This document shows, piece by piece, positions 35,702 through 44,893 of a stretch of DNA of 64,000 bases (positions within the stretch are counted from its first letter, which is position 1; the number at the start of each line of letters is the position of its first letter). The stretch comes from Capnocytophaga granulosa ATCC 51502 (lineage in GTDB: Bacteria > Bacteroidota > Bacteroidia > Flavobacteriales > Flavobacteriaceae). Below the pieces are notes generated by a model. The model did no database searches. It saw only the letters and a list, made by a program, of their open reading frames with translations, and was not told where the DNA came from. The stretch is from assembly GCF_000411115.1 (NCBI RefSeq), contig NZ_KE150242.1, forward strand, positions 800,218 through 864,217, given 5' to 3'. Made by a program: the position numbers and the translations under genes.

Positions 35702-36429
35702 TAGAATAAAAGTCCTTTCATGAGCGCTTCCCCTATAAGGAGTGCATCTACTCCCAAGGTCTCGGCATAACGTACGTCTTGCTTTGATAGATAACCGCTT
35801 TCGCTTACTACCAAGAGTGAAGAGCGTTGTCCTTCTGGAATTTGGGATAGCAGTCGCTCGGTAGTTTGCAAGGAAACCTCAAAGGTATTGAGGTTACGGT
35901 TGTTGATTCCCAAAATCTTCAACTTAGGAATACGCAATGCTCTTTGCAGTTCAGCCTCATCATGTACCTCTACCAGCACGTCCATTTGTAAGTCATAGGC
36001 CAAGGTGTGGAGTGCCTGTAACTGCTCATCGGAAAGCATTCTTACTATCAGCAAGATAGCCGAGGCCCCTAAGAACTTAGCCTGTGCTACCTGAAAAGGG
36101 GTATAGATAAAGTCTTTCCTAAGGATTGGCACCTGAGGGAAAGCCGTTACTACCTGAGGAATAAAGGTGTTATCTCCTTTGAAATAGGCTTCTTCGGTCA
36201 ATATAGAGAAAGCTGCCACTCCATGCTGCACATAGTGAGCCGCTTGCTTTAAGAGGTCAAAATCCTCCAAAGCAATCTGTCCCTTGGAGGGAGAAGCCCG
36301 CTTGATCTCTCCTATGATACGTATGCCTTCTTGTGCCAGCGCCTTAAAAAAAGAGGGGCGCTCCACAGAAGTGAACTCTCGCTGGAGTTGTAGGTCTCTT
36401 TGCTGTTTTATTTGTAATAATATATCCAA
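35701..36429 (-). CDS. trpC: Indole-3-glycerol phosphate synthase
   Basis: 242 residues, TIM barrel. Catalytic Lys in GEIKRASPSKG, VLRKDF (ILRKDFI), and INNRNLNTFEV typical of TrpC. A 136-bp gap and a heptamer array 5 nt before its ATG separate it from the membrane-protein gene upstream. An internal promoter is possible, but I see no consensus one. Confidence 0.95.
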   Translation of the reverse strand: MDILLQIKQQRDLQLQREFTSVERPSFFKALAQEGIRIIGEIKRASPSKGQIALEDFDLLKQAAHYVQHGVAAFSILTEEAYFKGDNTFIPQVVTAFPQVPILRKDFIYTPFQVAQAKFLGASAILLIVRMLSDEQLQALHTLAYDLQMDVLVEVHDEAELQRALRIPKLKILGINNRNLNTFEVSLQTTERLLSQIPEGQRSSLLVVSESGYLSKQDVRYAETLGVDALLIGEALMKGLLF

Positions 36430-36434
36430 AGTAA

Positions 36435-36462
36435 TGATTAATTATCAATTGTTAATTGTTAA
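36435..36462. repeat. Heptanucleotide array, 4 units (TTGTTAA/TTATCAA type)
   Basis: TGATTAA, TTATCAA, TTGTTAA, TTGTTAA in register, ending 5 nt from the trpC start codon. The last three units match those after ccoP (26720-26740) base for base. Confidence 0.85.
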
Positions 36463-36565
36463 TGCAATTCTATCGTTAAGATACAAATTTGCTAACTTTC
36501 TAAGACGCAATAAATTGCTTCTTAACGAATTAGATTATACAGATATTTTTAACTATTGATTCGCA

Positions 36566-37003
36566 TTAATAGTTAATGCTTTCTATTTCTTTAATGAACT
36601 TATTTGTCAGAAGAACATATATAATCATAAGCATAGGAAAATATCTATAGGAATCCCAAAATATGGCAATCCATGTCTCCTCAAAAGAATAAGTACTCCA
36701 AGCGGCAACTCTATCTACAAAAAGCATATAATTAATATAGTAGAGCGTGGATAATAGAAATAATAAAATCAATCCATACAAATATACGCTCCTCTTCACT
36801 ACTCTAAACAAAAGAGTAAGTAGTACTGCTAAAACACCTATTTTTATGAGTAAAAATACAAAAATATCCTCTCCTAAGGAACATTCTAAACAAGAAGAGG
36901 ACATACCCCCCTTATAATCCTTCATGGATAAGAATAGGAAAATAACATCTGTTACAAAAACAGCTATTAGAAACAATATGTATTTTAATAGCTTTTGTCT
37001 CAT
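36566..37003 (-). CDS. Hypothetical four-helix membrane protein inside the trp operon
   Basis: 145 residues with four likely transmembrane helices (about 7-27, 47-66, 70-92, 115-138). One short loop carries two cysteines (SSCLECSLGE). No family recognised. More AT-rich than its neighbours. It starts 7 nt after trpGD and is followed by a 136-bp gap before trpC, so it looks like an insertion into an otherwise compact operon. Confidence 0.6.
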   Translation of the reverse strand: MRQKLLKYILFLIAVFVTDVIFLFLSMKDYKGGMSSSCLECSLGEDIFVFLLIKIGVLAVLLTLLFRVVKRSVYLYGLILLFLLSTLYYINYMLFVDRVAAWSTYSFEETWIAIFWDSYRYFPMLMIIYVLLTNKFIKEIESINY

Positions 37004-37010
37004 ACTCCTT

Positions 37011-38645
37011 TTACCTTTTATCTTTTACCTTGAAATAGTGTTCGTACACCTTTCCGCTACGGATAGCCTCCTCTATAAGCGGTTTGGCCTCAGCAGGATG
37101 CTTGACAAAGTCGGCTGTATAGAGGGCAAACATAGCATTGAGTATCACGATATCCGACTTGGGAGATTGTTCTTCTCCCTTGAGCGTTCTTAGCAGTATG
37201 TCCGCATTTTCCTCTGGAGTACCTCCCTGTATATCGGCATGGAAAGCCCTTTTGAAGCCAAACATCTCAGGGGCTATAGTATATTCAAGTATCTTTCCGT
37301 CCTTGACTTCCACAATCTTAGTCTCATCGCAGAGGGTAATCTCGTCCAACCCGTCATTACCCCTTACGACCAAGGCGTGTTTTCTACCCAATAGCTGGAG
37401 CGTCTCGGCGTACAAGCGCTGCACAGGCTCATGGTAGAGACCTACCAGCTGATACTTGAGCTTGGTATTGGGGTGCAATAAGGGGCCTAAGACATTGAAC
37501 ACTGTACGTATACCGAGCCTTTGCCTAACCTCCTTCACCTCCCCTACCAAAGGGTGAAAGAAAGGCGCATGGAAGAAAGCCAAGTGCTCTTTCTGGAGGT
37601 GTGTTAGTTGTTCCAAAAGTGATGTTTCCAAAGGAATCCCCAGTTGGCCTAATACATCAGAGCTACCACTTTGGCTAGTTACCGAGCGATTACCATGCTT
37701 GGCTACCTTCACCCCCATAGCCGCCACGATAAAAGCCACTGTAGTGGAGATGTTAATCGTTTTAAGGCCATCACCTCCTGTCCCACAGAGGTCTATCATA
37801 GGACTCTCATCGGCAAAGGTAGTACTATAGGCCAAAATATTCCTTACAAAAGCAGTCAGAGATTCAGGATAAAGACTTTTCTCTGAAATCAAGACCAAAA
37901 GAGCCCCTAACTGAACAATATCATACTGTTTGGTATGGATAACAGCGCAAATTTCCTTGAAATCTTCGTTGGCTAAAGGAATATTCTCCTGCAACTTCTT
38001 CAGTGCTGCCTTGAATACCTCATTGGCTCTTGCCCTCTCAAGTGTATGATCAGCTTGTGAGGGTTGTACCTTCTGAGTATGGGTGATAAAGTTCTTGATG
38101 ATATGTTTGCCATACTCGGTAAAAAATGATTCGGGGTGAAACTGTATGCTATAGATAGGCTTTTCTTTGTGCTCTAAGGCCATAATGATATCATCGTCCG
38201 AAAGAGCTGTCACACGAATATTCTCAGGGAGTTGCTCCTTTCCTACATAGAGAGAGTGGTAGCGCATTACCTGAAACTGTTTGGGTAAGCCGCTGAAAAG
38301 TAGGGTATTATCATCAGTCACCGTAAGGGTAGAGGTTTTCCCATGTAGGGGCACTTCCATACGCTTAATTTCTGCCCCATTGACCAGACCAAAGGCCTGA
38401 TGTCCTAAGCAGATACCCAATACAGGAATGGTTGTAGTCTTCTGAAGAATCTCCAAACAGATACCACTATCCTTAGGATGCTTTGGCCCTGGAGAGAGCA
38501 CGATGCGAGAGGGTTGTAGGGCGGTGATCTGCTCCCAAGTAATCGCATCGTTGCGTACGGTTCTCACCTGCTCTTCGGTGAGTTCTTGGAGGTATTGAGC
38601 GACATTGAATACAAAAGAATCGTAATTATCTATCAGTAATATCAT
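37011..38645 (-). CDS. trpGD: Anthranilate synthase glutamine amidotransferase fused to anthranilate phosphoribosyltransferase
   Basis: 544 residues. Residues 1-190 form the class I glutaminase (LLIDNYDSF; nucleophile Cys in GICLGHQAFG; SIQFHPESF). Residues about 205-544 form TrpD (DLCGTGGDGLKTINIST, KHGNRSVTS). The fusion supplies ammonia to TrpE and then adds phosphoribose to anthranilate. A trpGD fusion also exists in enterobacteria. Overlaps trpE by 4 nt (ATGA). Confidence 0.95.
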   Translation of the reverse strand: MILLIDNYDSFVFNVAQYLQELTEEQVRTVRNDAITWEQITALQPSRIVLSPGPKHPKDSGICLEILQKTTTIPVLGICLGHQAFGLVNGAEIKRMEVPLHGKTSTLTVTDDNTLLFSGLPKQFQVMRYHSLYVGKEQLPENIRVTALSDDDIIMALEHKEKPIYSIQFHPESFFTEYGKHIIKNFITHTQKVQPSQADHTLERARANEVFKAALKKLQENIPLANEDFKEICAVIHTKQYDIVQLGALLVLISEKSLYPESLTAFVRNILAYSTTFADESPMIDLCGTGGDGLKTINISTTVAFIVAAMGVKVAKHGNRSVTSQSGSSDVLGQLGIPLETSLLEQLTHLQKEHLAFFHAPFFHPLVGEVKEVRQRLGIRTVFNVLGPLLHPNTKLKYQLVGLYHEPVQRLYAETLQLLGRKHALVVRGNDGLDEITLCDETKIVEVKDGKILEYTIAPEMFGFKRAFHADIQGGTPEENADILLRTLKGEEQSPKSDIVILNAMFALYTADFVKHPAEAKPLIEEAIRSGKVYEHYFKVKDKR

Positions 38646-39919
38646 TTCTCTTTACAATTTTTGGTAAATACATTCAGTACAGAAGCCCGCTTGTGGCAGA
38701 TTTCGTCATACTCCCTTTCTGGGGAAGAATCATAAACAATGCCTGCCCCCGCTTGGATAAAGACCTTTGAGAGCTGCTTGTCCTTGTCTGTTTTTTCAAA
38801 AAAGGCACTGCGTATGACAATAGCCAGCTGTACATTGCCATTGAAGTGTAGAAAACCGATCCCCCCTCCATATACATTACGACGGAAAGATTCGAGTTCG
38901 CTGATGATCTCCATCGCTCGTATTTTGGGAGCACCACTGAGGGTACCAGCGGGGAAAACGATAGAAATCACCTCAAAAGGAGATACTTCGGCACGCTTGG
39001 TGCCATATACATGGGACTCTATATGCATGATATGTTCGTAGCGAAGTATATGCATCATGTCTTTGACCACTACAGAACCTTTTTCGGCAAATTTGCCAAT
39101 ATCATTGCGCGCCAAATCCACCAACATACGATGCTCAGCGCACTCTTTGGGGTCAGCCAAAAGCTCCTGTTCTAGGCGTAAGTCCTCATTGGCATCTTTT
39201 CCACGTGGACGAGAACCTGCAATAGGGGCTATATGAATTTGGCTAGCTGTGATATCTACTAAAATTTCGGGAGAAGAACCCACCACATCACCATATTGGG
39301 TTGGGAAGTGGAACATATAGGGAGAAGGATTGGCCTTACTCAAGTAGCGGTAGAAATCAAGCGAATCCAAATTACTCTCCAAAGACAACTGCTCACTGAG
39401 TACCACTTGGAAGACATCGCCTGAACGTATATACTCCTTGGCTTTCTCTACCATTTGATAGAAATGTACCCTCTCCTGGGTAAGGTCGGTCTGTAGCTGG
39501 TAAAAAGCCTCTTGTGTTGGAGGCAACTCTTGGTTATTAGCCTCCTCTAAGAAGTGGAAATACTGCTGCTCATCACCATAGAAAGAATACACCTTACTCA
39601 CCTTGGAGTAGTGCAGATAAGCCTTCGCGTTGGCAAAGACAAAGGCAGGAAAATCATACTGCCTTTGGGCTTTCTCAGGAATTTGTTCAAAGAAATGAAT
39701 CGTTTCATAAGAAAACACTCCAAAAAGCCCCGCAAAAGGAGCAATGGCTTTCTGCTGCTGATGATACTGTTCTAAGGAAGAATAACTATATTGGTTAGCA
39801 TCTAAGTAATCACAGTCAATACCTATAATCACCTGATTGACGTCCTCTGCCAAATAGGAGTTTTTGTATCTTTCTCTGATACGTGTATAATAAAAAAGAG
39901 GGGCGGCGGTTAGGAACAT
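38642..39919 (-). CDS. trpE: Anthranilate synthase component I, short N-terminus
   Basis: 425 residues, shorter than the usual 465-520. The chorismate-binding core is complete (GSRPRGKDANEDLRLEQELL, EHRMLVDLARND, AGTLSGAPKIRAME). The N-terminal domain is reduced. The tryptophan-sensing LLES motif expected after an Asn-Ser pair reads YLAED (residues 22-26), so feedback inhibition may be altered. First gene of the operon. Its 42-nt leader is almost entirely heptamer repeat, with no room for a leader peptide or T-box. Confidence 0.93.
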   Translation of the reverse strand: MFLTAAPLFYYTRIRERYKNSYLAEDVNQVIIGIDCDYLDANQYSYSSLEQYHQQQKAIAPFAGLFGVFSYETIHFFEQIPEKAQRQYDFPAFVFANAKAYLHYSKVSKVYSFYGDEQQYFHFLEEANNQELPPTQEAFYQLQTDLTQERVHFYQMVEKAKEYIRSGDVFQVVLSEQLSLESNLDSLDFYRYLSKANPSPYMFHFPTQYGDVVGSSPEILVDITASQIHIAPIAGSRPRGKDANEDLRLEQELLADPKECAEHRMLVDLARNDIGKFAEKGSVVVKDMMHILRYEHIMHIESHVYGTKRAEVSPFEVISIVFPAGTLSGAPKIRAMEIISELESFRRNVYGGGIGFLHFNGNVQLAIVIRSAFFEKTDKDKQLSKVFIQAGAGIVYDSSPEREYDEICHKRASVLNVFTKNCKEK

Positions 39920-39923
39920 ATTT

Positions 39924-39958
39924 TCAGTTGTTAGTTGTCAGTTATCAGTGGTTAGCGA
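39924..39958. repeat. Heptanucleotide array, 5 units, forming the trpE leader
   Basis: Plus strand TCAGTTG, TTAGTTG, TCAGTTA, TCAGTGG, TTAGCGA in register. It ends 4 nt before the trpE start codon and begins about 3 nt after the predicted transcription start. On the mRNA strand it shares CCACTGATAACT with the metG array. Confidence 0.85.
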
Positions 39959-39967
39959 TTTAAGGCG

Positions 39968-39998
39968 CAAAGATAAAAAAAATTTGGTGATTTACCAA
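39968..39998 (-). promoter_or_regulatory. Promoter of the trp operon
   Basis: On the minus strand TTG (39998-39996), 20-nt spacer, TATCTTTG (39975-39968). Transcription should begin near 39961. Confidence 0.7.
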
Positions 39999-40043
39999 TT
40001 ATTTAGCATATATTCAGCAGTAAATTAGTTTTTGGCAAAATAA

Positions 40044-40059
40044 CTCATTGGCAAATGAG
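40044..40059. promoter_or_regulatory. Inverted repeat between trpE and radA (possible operator)
   Basis: CTCATT (40044-40049) and AATGAG (40054-40059) around a 4-bp centre, upstream of both divergent genes. No regulator can be assigned. Confidence 0.3.
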
Positions 40060-40078
40060 CTAATTGACAAATTATTCT

Positions 40079-40086
40079 TATCTTTG
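40079..40086 (+). promoter_or_regulatory. -7 element of radA
   Basis: TATCTTTG, 19 nt before the ATG at 40106. No TTG at the right spacing, but its position rules out the longer ORF start at 40064. Confidence 0.5.
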
Positions 40087-40105
40087 CTGTCAAAACAAAA
40101 GACAA

Positions 40106-41482
40106 ATGGCAAAGACAAAAACTGCTTTTTTCTGCCAGAACTGTGGGGCACAATACAGCAAATGGCAAGGACAATGTTACGCTTGTAAAGAGTGGAATAC
40201 CATTGTGGAAGAGGTCATCCAAAAGGAAGAAAAACACCAATGGAAAAAGGAAGATGAGCTGGATGATAGTCCTCGCTCAAGAAAAACCAACAAATACGTC
40301 CCTTTACATGAAATCACCACGGAAAAGGAAATGCGATTGGATAGCGGTGACCAAGAGTTGAACAATGTACTTGGGGGAGGTATTGTACCTGGTTCGGTTG
40401 TACTCATAGGGGGCGAACCTGGAATAGGGAAGAGTACACTGCTGCTACAAATCGCCATGCGTATGCCCTACAAGACCCTATATGTATCGGGCGAGGAAAG
40501 CCTAAAACAAATCAAGATGCGTGGAGAGCGTATCACCAATGCTCGTAACAATTGCTATATACTTACTGAAACCAAAACCCAAAACATTTTTCAACAGATA
40601 AAAGACCTTGACCCTGAAATCCTTATCATAGACTCCATACAGACGCTCCACTCGGATTATATAGAGGCCTCGGCAGGGAGTATCTCACAGATTCGGGAAT
40701 GTACAGCAGAGCTCATCAAGTATGCCAAGCTCACAGGCGTACCCGTGATTATCGTGGGGCATATCACCAAGGATGGCACCATAGCAGGACCTAAGATATT
40801 GGAACACATGGTAGATACAGTCTTACAATTCGAGGGCGATCGCAACCATGTATTCCGTATCCTCAGAGCCCTGAAAAACCGCTTTGGCTCTACGTCCGAA
40901 TTGGGTATCTATGAGATGCTCTCCACAGGCCTTAGAGAGGTGAACAACCCCTCGGAAGTGCTCCTTTCCAAAACCGATGAGAATAGCTCTGGCACGGCGA
41001 TAGTGGCTACTATAGAGGGTATGCGTCCGCTTATGATTGAGATACAAGCGCTTGTGAGCAGTGCTGTATATGGTACCCCTCAACGCTCCACCACAGGCTT
41101 CAATGCCAAGCGCCTGAATATGCTCCTTGCGGTACTGGAAAAGCGCGCGGGCTTCCGCTTAGGCAGCAAGGACGTGTTTCTAAACATCACTGGAGGAATC
41201 TCGGTAGATGATCCTTCCACTGACTTGGGCGTGGCTATGGCTATCCTCTCCTCCAACGAAGATGTGGCGATCCCTAAGACCTTTTGCTTTGCTGCCGAAG
41301 TAGGTTTAGGGGGAGAAATACGACCCGTACAGCGCGTAGAACAACGTATCTCGGAGGCGGAAAAGCTCGGTTTTGATACCATCTTTATCTCCAAATACTG
41401 CAAGCTCACCGCTACTAAAAGCAATATCAATATCATTGCCTATGCCAAAGTAGAAGAGGTCATCGCTCACCTCTTTGGCTAA
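40106..41482 (+). CDS. radA: DNA repair protein RadA
   Basis: 458 residues from ATG 40106. N-terminal C4 zinc finger (Cys10, 13, 24, 27), RecA-like ATPase with Walker A GEPGIGKST (about 104), the family motif KNRFGS (about 256), and a C-terminal Lon-protease-like domain. It promotes branch migration and processing of recombination intermediates. Divergent from the trp operon. Confidence 0.96.
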   Translation: MAKTKTAFFCQNCGAQYSKWQGQCYACKEWNTIVEEVIQKEEKHQWKKEDELDDSPRSRKTNKYVPLHEITTEKEMRLDSGDQELNNVLGGGIVPGSVVLIGGEPGIGKSTLLLQIAMRMPYKTLYVSGEESLKQIKMRGERITNARNNCYILTETKTQNIFQQIKDLDPEILIIDSIQTLHSDYIEASAGSISQIRECTAELIKYAKLTGVPVIIVGHITKDGTIAGPKILEHMVDTVLQFEGDRNHVFRILRALKNRFGSTSELGIYEMLSTGLREVNNPSEVLLSKTDENSSGTAIVATIEGMRPLMIEIQALVSSAVYGTPQRSTTGFNAKRLNMLLAVLEKRAGFRLGSKDVFLNITGGISVDDPSTDLGVAMAILSSNEDVAIPKTFCFAAEVGLGGEIRPVQRVEQRISEAEKLGFDTIFISKYCKLTATKSNINIIAYAKVEEVIAHLFG

Positions 41483-41516
41483 TGCTATATTTCTATAACC
41501 CTAAAACCCTAAGATT

Positions 41517-42311
41517 ATGAAACAGATCTTTTTACTCATCGGTCTTGTCCTATCGCTCTCTTGTTCAAAGACCACTCATATAGGCAGTGCCCCAGTGCCC
41601 CCTCCCTCTGATGCCGCCATAGACCTCTCCTCTACCCTTGAAAGTCGAATCTTGGGCGGGAAGCAACACTATGCGGTATATCTTCCACCCAGCTATGCCA
41701 AGGAACCCCTGCGCAGGTATCCTGTGCTCTATCTGCTACATGGTATGTATCAGGACTATAAGAGTTGGTTCAGCGATGGAGGCCTACAGACGGCAGCCGA
41801 CAAAGCCATAGCCGAAGGCGCTACAGAGATGATCATCATCTGCCCTAATGGGTTTAACTCTTTCTATTACAATACTGCGGATATGCGTTATGAAGACTTC
41901 TTTATCCAAGAGTTTGTTCCTGAGATAGAAAGGAGATACCGTATTCTTTCTGAAAAGGAACACCGAAACATAGCGGGGCTTTCTATGGGCGGCTTCGGAG
42001 CAACTTACTTAGCTTTCCAACATCATGAGCTCTTTGGCAATGCCTATTCCACGAGCGGCGGATTTATAGAACCTGTCACTACCCTACTCAAAAACATTAT
42101 CAATGCTAAATTAGCTACAGAGAAAAACCATTTTCCTACTTACACCTTGGAATGTGGAGAAGAAGATGCTTTAGTGATTGAATCCAACAGAACACTCAGT
42201 CAGTTCTTGGACGAAAAACAAATAAACTACACCAAAATATTCCGAAAAGGTACTCATAACTGGAAGTTTTGGAAGGAATCACTACCAAAAATACTCCGTT
42301 CTGTAAGATAA
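41517..42311 (+). CDS. Esterase-family lipoprotein (esterase D type)
   Basis: 264 residues. Lipoprotein signal ending LSLSC (Cys16). The alpha/beta-hydrolase core (PF00756 type) has YLLHGMYQDYKSW, nucleophile Ser156 in GLSMGGFG, and His in GTHNWKFW. Related to feruloyl esterases, S-formylglutathione hydrolases and siderophore esterases; substrate not determinable. Likely attached to the envelope. Confidence 0.85.
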   Translation: MKQIFLLIGLVLSLSCSKTTHIGSAPVPPPSDAAIDLSSTLESRILGGKQHYAVYLPPSYAKEPLRRYPVLYLLHGMYQDYKSWFSDGGLQTAADKAIAEGATEMIIICPNGFNSFYYNTADMRYEDFFIQEFVPEIERRYRILSEKEHRNIAGLSMGGFGATYLAFQHHELFGNAYSTSGGFIEPVTTLLKNIINAKLATEKNHFPTYTLECGEEDALVIESNRTLSQFLDEKQINYTKIFRKGTHNWKFWKESLPKILRSVR

Positions 42312-42328
42312 TTTTAATTTACGATACT

Positions 42329-43669
42329 ATGAAATATATTCTAATCCCTTTTCTATTTCTTTCCACTGCTATATCTGCTCAAAATACAGCTAACAAAGTA
42401 GAAAGATATAAAATAAATCCTGCTATAAACGATGAGTTCAAAAAACCTCTTTTAGGAAAAGTAAAAACTATGCATACTGCCCACTATTTTATAGAATATA
42501 ATAAATATGACACTATAAAAAAGGAAATTTTTGATAATAATTATACTTATGGCTTTGATAAAGAAGGAAGAGAAATTCTATTTATCAAATATGATATGCA
42601 CGGCAATATAAGGAGCAAATATGAAAGGAGATACAACGAAAAAGATAGTCTTACTTATCTAAGAAAATTTATATGGGGAGAAAACTTTGGAACTTATATA
42701 GAAGAAAATTCTTATTTCTATAATCCATTAGGACTATTACAAGAATTAAAAGGTTATAGTCTTAAAGAAAGTGATCCTCTTTTTATTTACCGAGAGCTAT
42801 ACAAATATAATGACAAGCAACAGCTCTTAGAAAGTCATTATTACAGCAATGATACACTCACAGAAACTACTATCTATTCTTATAATAACAAGGGAAAGCT
42901 TATAAAGAAGCTTGATTATTTAAAAGGAAAATTAGACTCGGAATACAAACTTGAATATGATGAAAGAGGCAACCTTATCAAAAAAGATTATTATTTTACA
43001 CAATTCTCTATCAGTCAAAAAAGTATCACTAAGTACCAATATGATGACCAGAACAGACTTATCTTGGCTACAGAAAATATAGATGGAGATGAGAATATTC
43101 TCATTAAGAACATTTATAAAGATAACTTACCTATAGAAATTTATGAGAAGAATAGAAGTGAAGACGAAATACATATATTTTATCATTATAAAGAAAACCA
43201 ACTTATAGAAGAAGAAAAATATACCAGATTTTTTAATGGACATTATTACAGTACTACTAAAGAAAAAATACAATATGATGAAAAATGTCGTATAAAGAAA
43301 TTCTATGATTATGAAGAAGAAAAAATAGTAAGAACTTATACTCATTATTATGATGATAAGGATAGAATAATAAAAACAGAACTATTATACAGCAATAACA
43401 GCAATAATAAAAAAGAATATTGGACAAATAGTTATGATATGGCTAATAATCTTACAAAAACTATTTATAAAAATAATAAAGAAGCCGATAAAGATATTTA
43501 TAGATATGACAAAAACAATAACTTACTCTCTGAAATAACTTATAAAGGAAATAAAATAATAAAAAAAATAATTTATACTTATGATAGCTATCAAAATCTT
43601 ATCAAAATAGAAAAATATAATAATGGAAAGAACTATATCTACGAAAGAACTTTTACCTATTATGAATAA
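42329..43669 (+). CDS. Secreted YD-repeat protein
   Basis: 446 residues from ATG 42329, where a signal peptide (MKYILIPFLFLSTAISAQ) begins. Over a dozen short beta-hairpin repeats of YD-type: YDERGNLIKKDYYF, YNNKGKLIKKL, YDKNNNLLSE. RHS-like repeats but no RHS core or toxin tip. Strikingly AT-rich and lysine/asparagine-rich compared with neighbours. Tandem with a paralogue 14 nt downstream. Probably an exported surface or periplasmic protein of unknown role. Confidence 0.75.
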   Translation: MKYILIPFLFLSTAISAQNTANKVERYKINPAINDEFKKPLLGKVKTMHTAHYFIEYNKYDTIKKEIFDNNYTYGFDKEGREILFIKYDMHGNIRSKYERRYNEKDSLTYLRKFIWGENFGTYIEENSYFYNPLGLLQELKGYSLKESDPLFIYRELYKYNDKQQLLESHYYSNDTLTETTIYSYNNKGKLIKKLDYLKGKLDSEYKLEYDERGNLIKKDYYFTQFSISQKSITKYQYDDQNRLILATENIDGDENILIKNIYKDNLPIEIYEKNRSEDEIHIFYHYKENQLIEEEKYTRFFNGHYYSTTKEKIQYDEKCRIKKFYDYEEEKIVRTYTHYYDDKDRIIKTELLYSNNSNNKKEYWTNSYDMANNLTKTIYKNNKEADKDIYRYDKNNNLLSEITYKGNKIIKKIIYTYDSYQNLIKIEKYNNGKNYIYERTFTYYE

Positions 43670-43683
43670 AATATTTTAATACT

Positions 43684-44883
43684 ATGAAACATTTTTTATT
43701 TAGTTTGTTATTTTATTTTTCTTCTTGTTTTTATGTATCTCTTTTAGCACAAGAAGATGACCCTAATAGATATAGGGAGGAACACCTTAGAAACTTAGGT
43801 ATTACGCCTCAAGGGAAAGTAAAAGTAGTAGAGAAATTCATTTACCATTATGAAAATAAAAACGGAAAAGAGGCAAAGATATTTCCTAAAAATGCCAAAG
43901 TAGAACGTATGCCCGTACATAGCCGATACATCTTTGATAAAAAGGGAAATATCATAGAATTTTATAACTACTATACCGATGGGAAACTTTTCCAAAAGAT
44001 ATTTTACAAATACAACACGGATAATCTACTTACAAAAGCTGATGAATACAAATACAAAGAGGAAAACAATCCCGAACATATAGAAGAAGAAATTTTCTAC
44101 GAGGGAAAAGTAATGATCTCTAAAAAATACAAGATTGATGGCAACTTATTTGAAATAAGAATGTTGTTTGATAAAAACAAAAGGAAAAAAGCTATTTCAG
44201 AATATAGAAATAATACACTCATTAATAAAAATAGATATTCATATAATAGCAAAGGGAATATTACATATGAAAAAAACAAATCTACTAGCCTTTTAGACGA
44301 TGAAGCCTATGATACTTGGTATACATATACGAAAGAAGGTACATTGCTTGCTGGAAAGAAAGAATGTTACTCGATGTTTTGTTTTTATACTACTTATCAA
44401 TATTTAGCCAATAATGAAGTATATGAAGAGACCACCTATACAACACCTTTACATGATGAGAAAGATATCTCTAACAAGAGAACAAGATACTACATCTATG
44501 ACTCCAAAGGAGCTATAGTAGAGATACAAACATACAAGGGAGAGGAATTTCGTTCCTACCACTGTATGGAAAACGAAAAGGAAGTAGAAAGTTATAGTTA
44601 TTTTCTAGAAGGAGAGGTTATAAAGACTCTTTTTTCTTACAACAAGGATAACCAACTCATCAAGGAAGAAAATTTTAATCTTCTTACAGGCGATTTTACC
44701 TCTGGAACGTATTATACGTATGATGAGAAAGGAAATTTGCTACAAATAGATGACGGACAGATTCCTTCCCCTAATAGAACCATCTACCACTATGACAAAT
44801 TCAACAACTGCACAGAGGAAATTTGGTACAAAAATAACAAACCTGCTGCCATTGTAGAGCGCATCTTTACCTATTATCAATAA
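43684..44883 (+). CDS. Secreted YD-repeat protein, paralogue
   Basis: 399 residues with signal peptide (about 1-22, ending LLAQ). YD-type repeats such as FDKKGNIIEFYNYY, YNSKGNITYEK and YDEKGNLLQI. Ends in RIFTYYQ, like the RTFTYYE end of the gene before it, so the pair arose by duplication. AT-rich. Converges on the next gene with 10 bp between stops and no terminator. Confidence 0.75.
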   Translation: MKHFLFSLLFYFSSCFYVSLLAQEDDPNRYREEHLRNLGITPQGKVKVVEKFIYHYENKNGKEAKIFPKNAKVERMPVHSRYIFDKKGNIIEFYNYYTDGKLFQKIFYKYNTDNLLTKADEYKYKEENNPEHIEEEIFYEGKVMISKKYKIDGNLFEIRMLFDKNKRKKAISEYRNNTLINKNRYSYNSKGNITYEKNKSTSLLDDEAYDTWYTYTKEGTLLAGKKECYSMFCFYTTYQYLANNEVYEETTYTTPLHDEKDISNKRTRYYIYDSKGAIVEIQTYKGEEFRSYHCMENEKEVESYSYFLEGEVIKTLFSYNKDNQLIKEENFNLLTGDFTSGTYYTYDEKGNLLQIDDGQIPSPNRTIYHYDKFNNCTEEIWYKNNKPAAIVERIFTYYQ

Positions 44884-44893
44884 GTGACTTCTT

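Noticed and set aside
41494..41514. Telomere-like AACCCTAAAACCCTAAG before the esterase gene
   Set aside because: Only two imperfect copies with an 8-bp spacing; too short to call a repeat and not in the 7-bp register.
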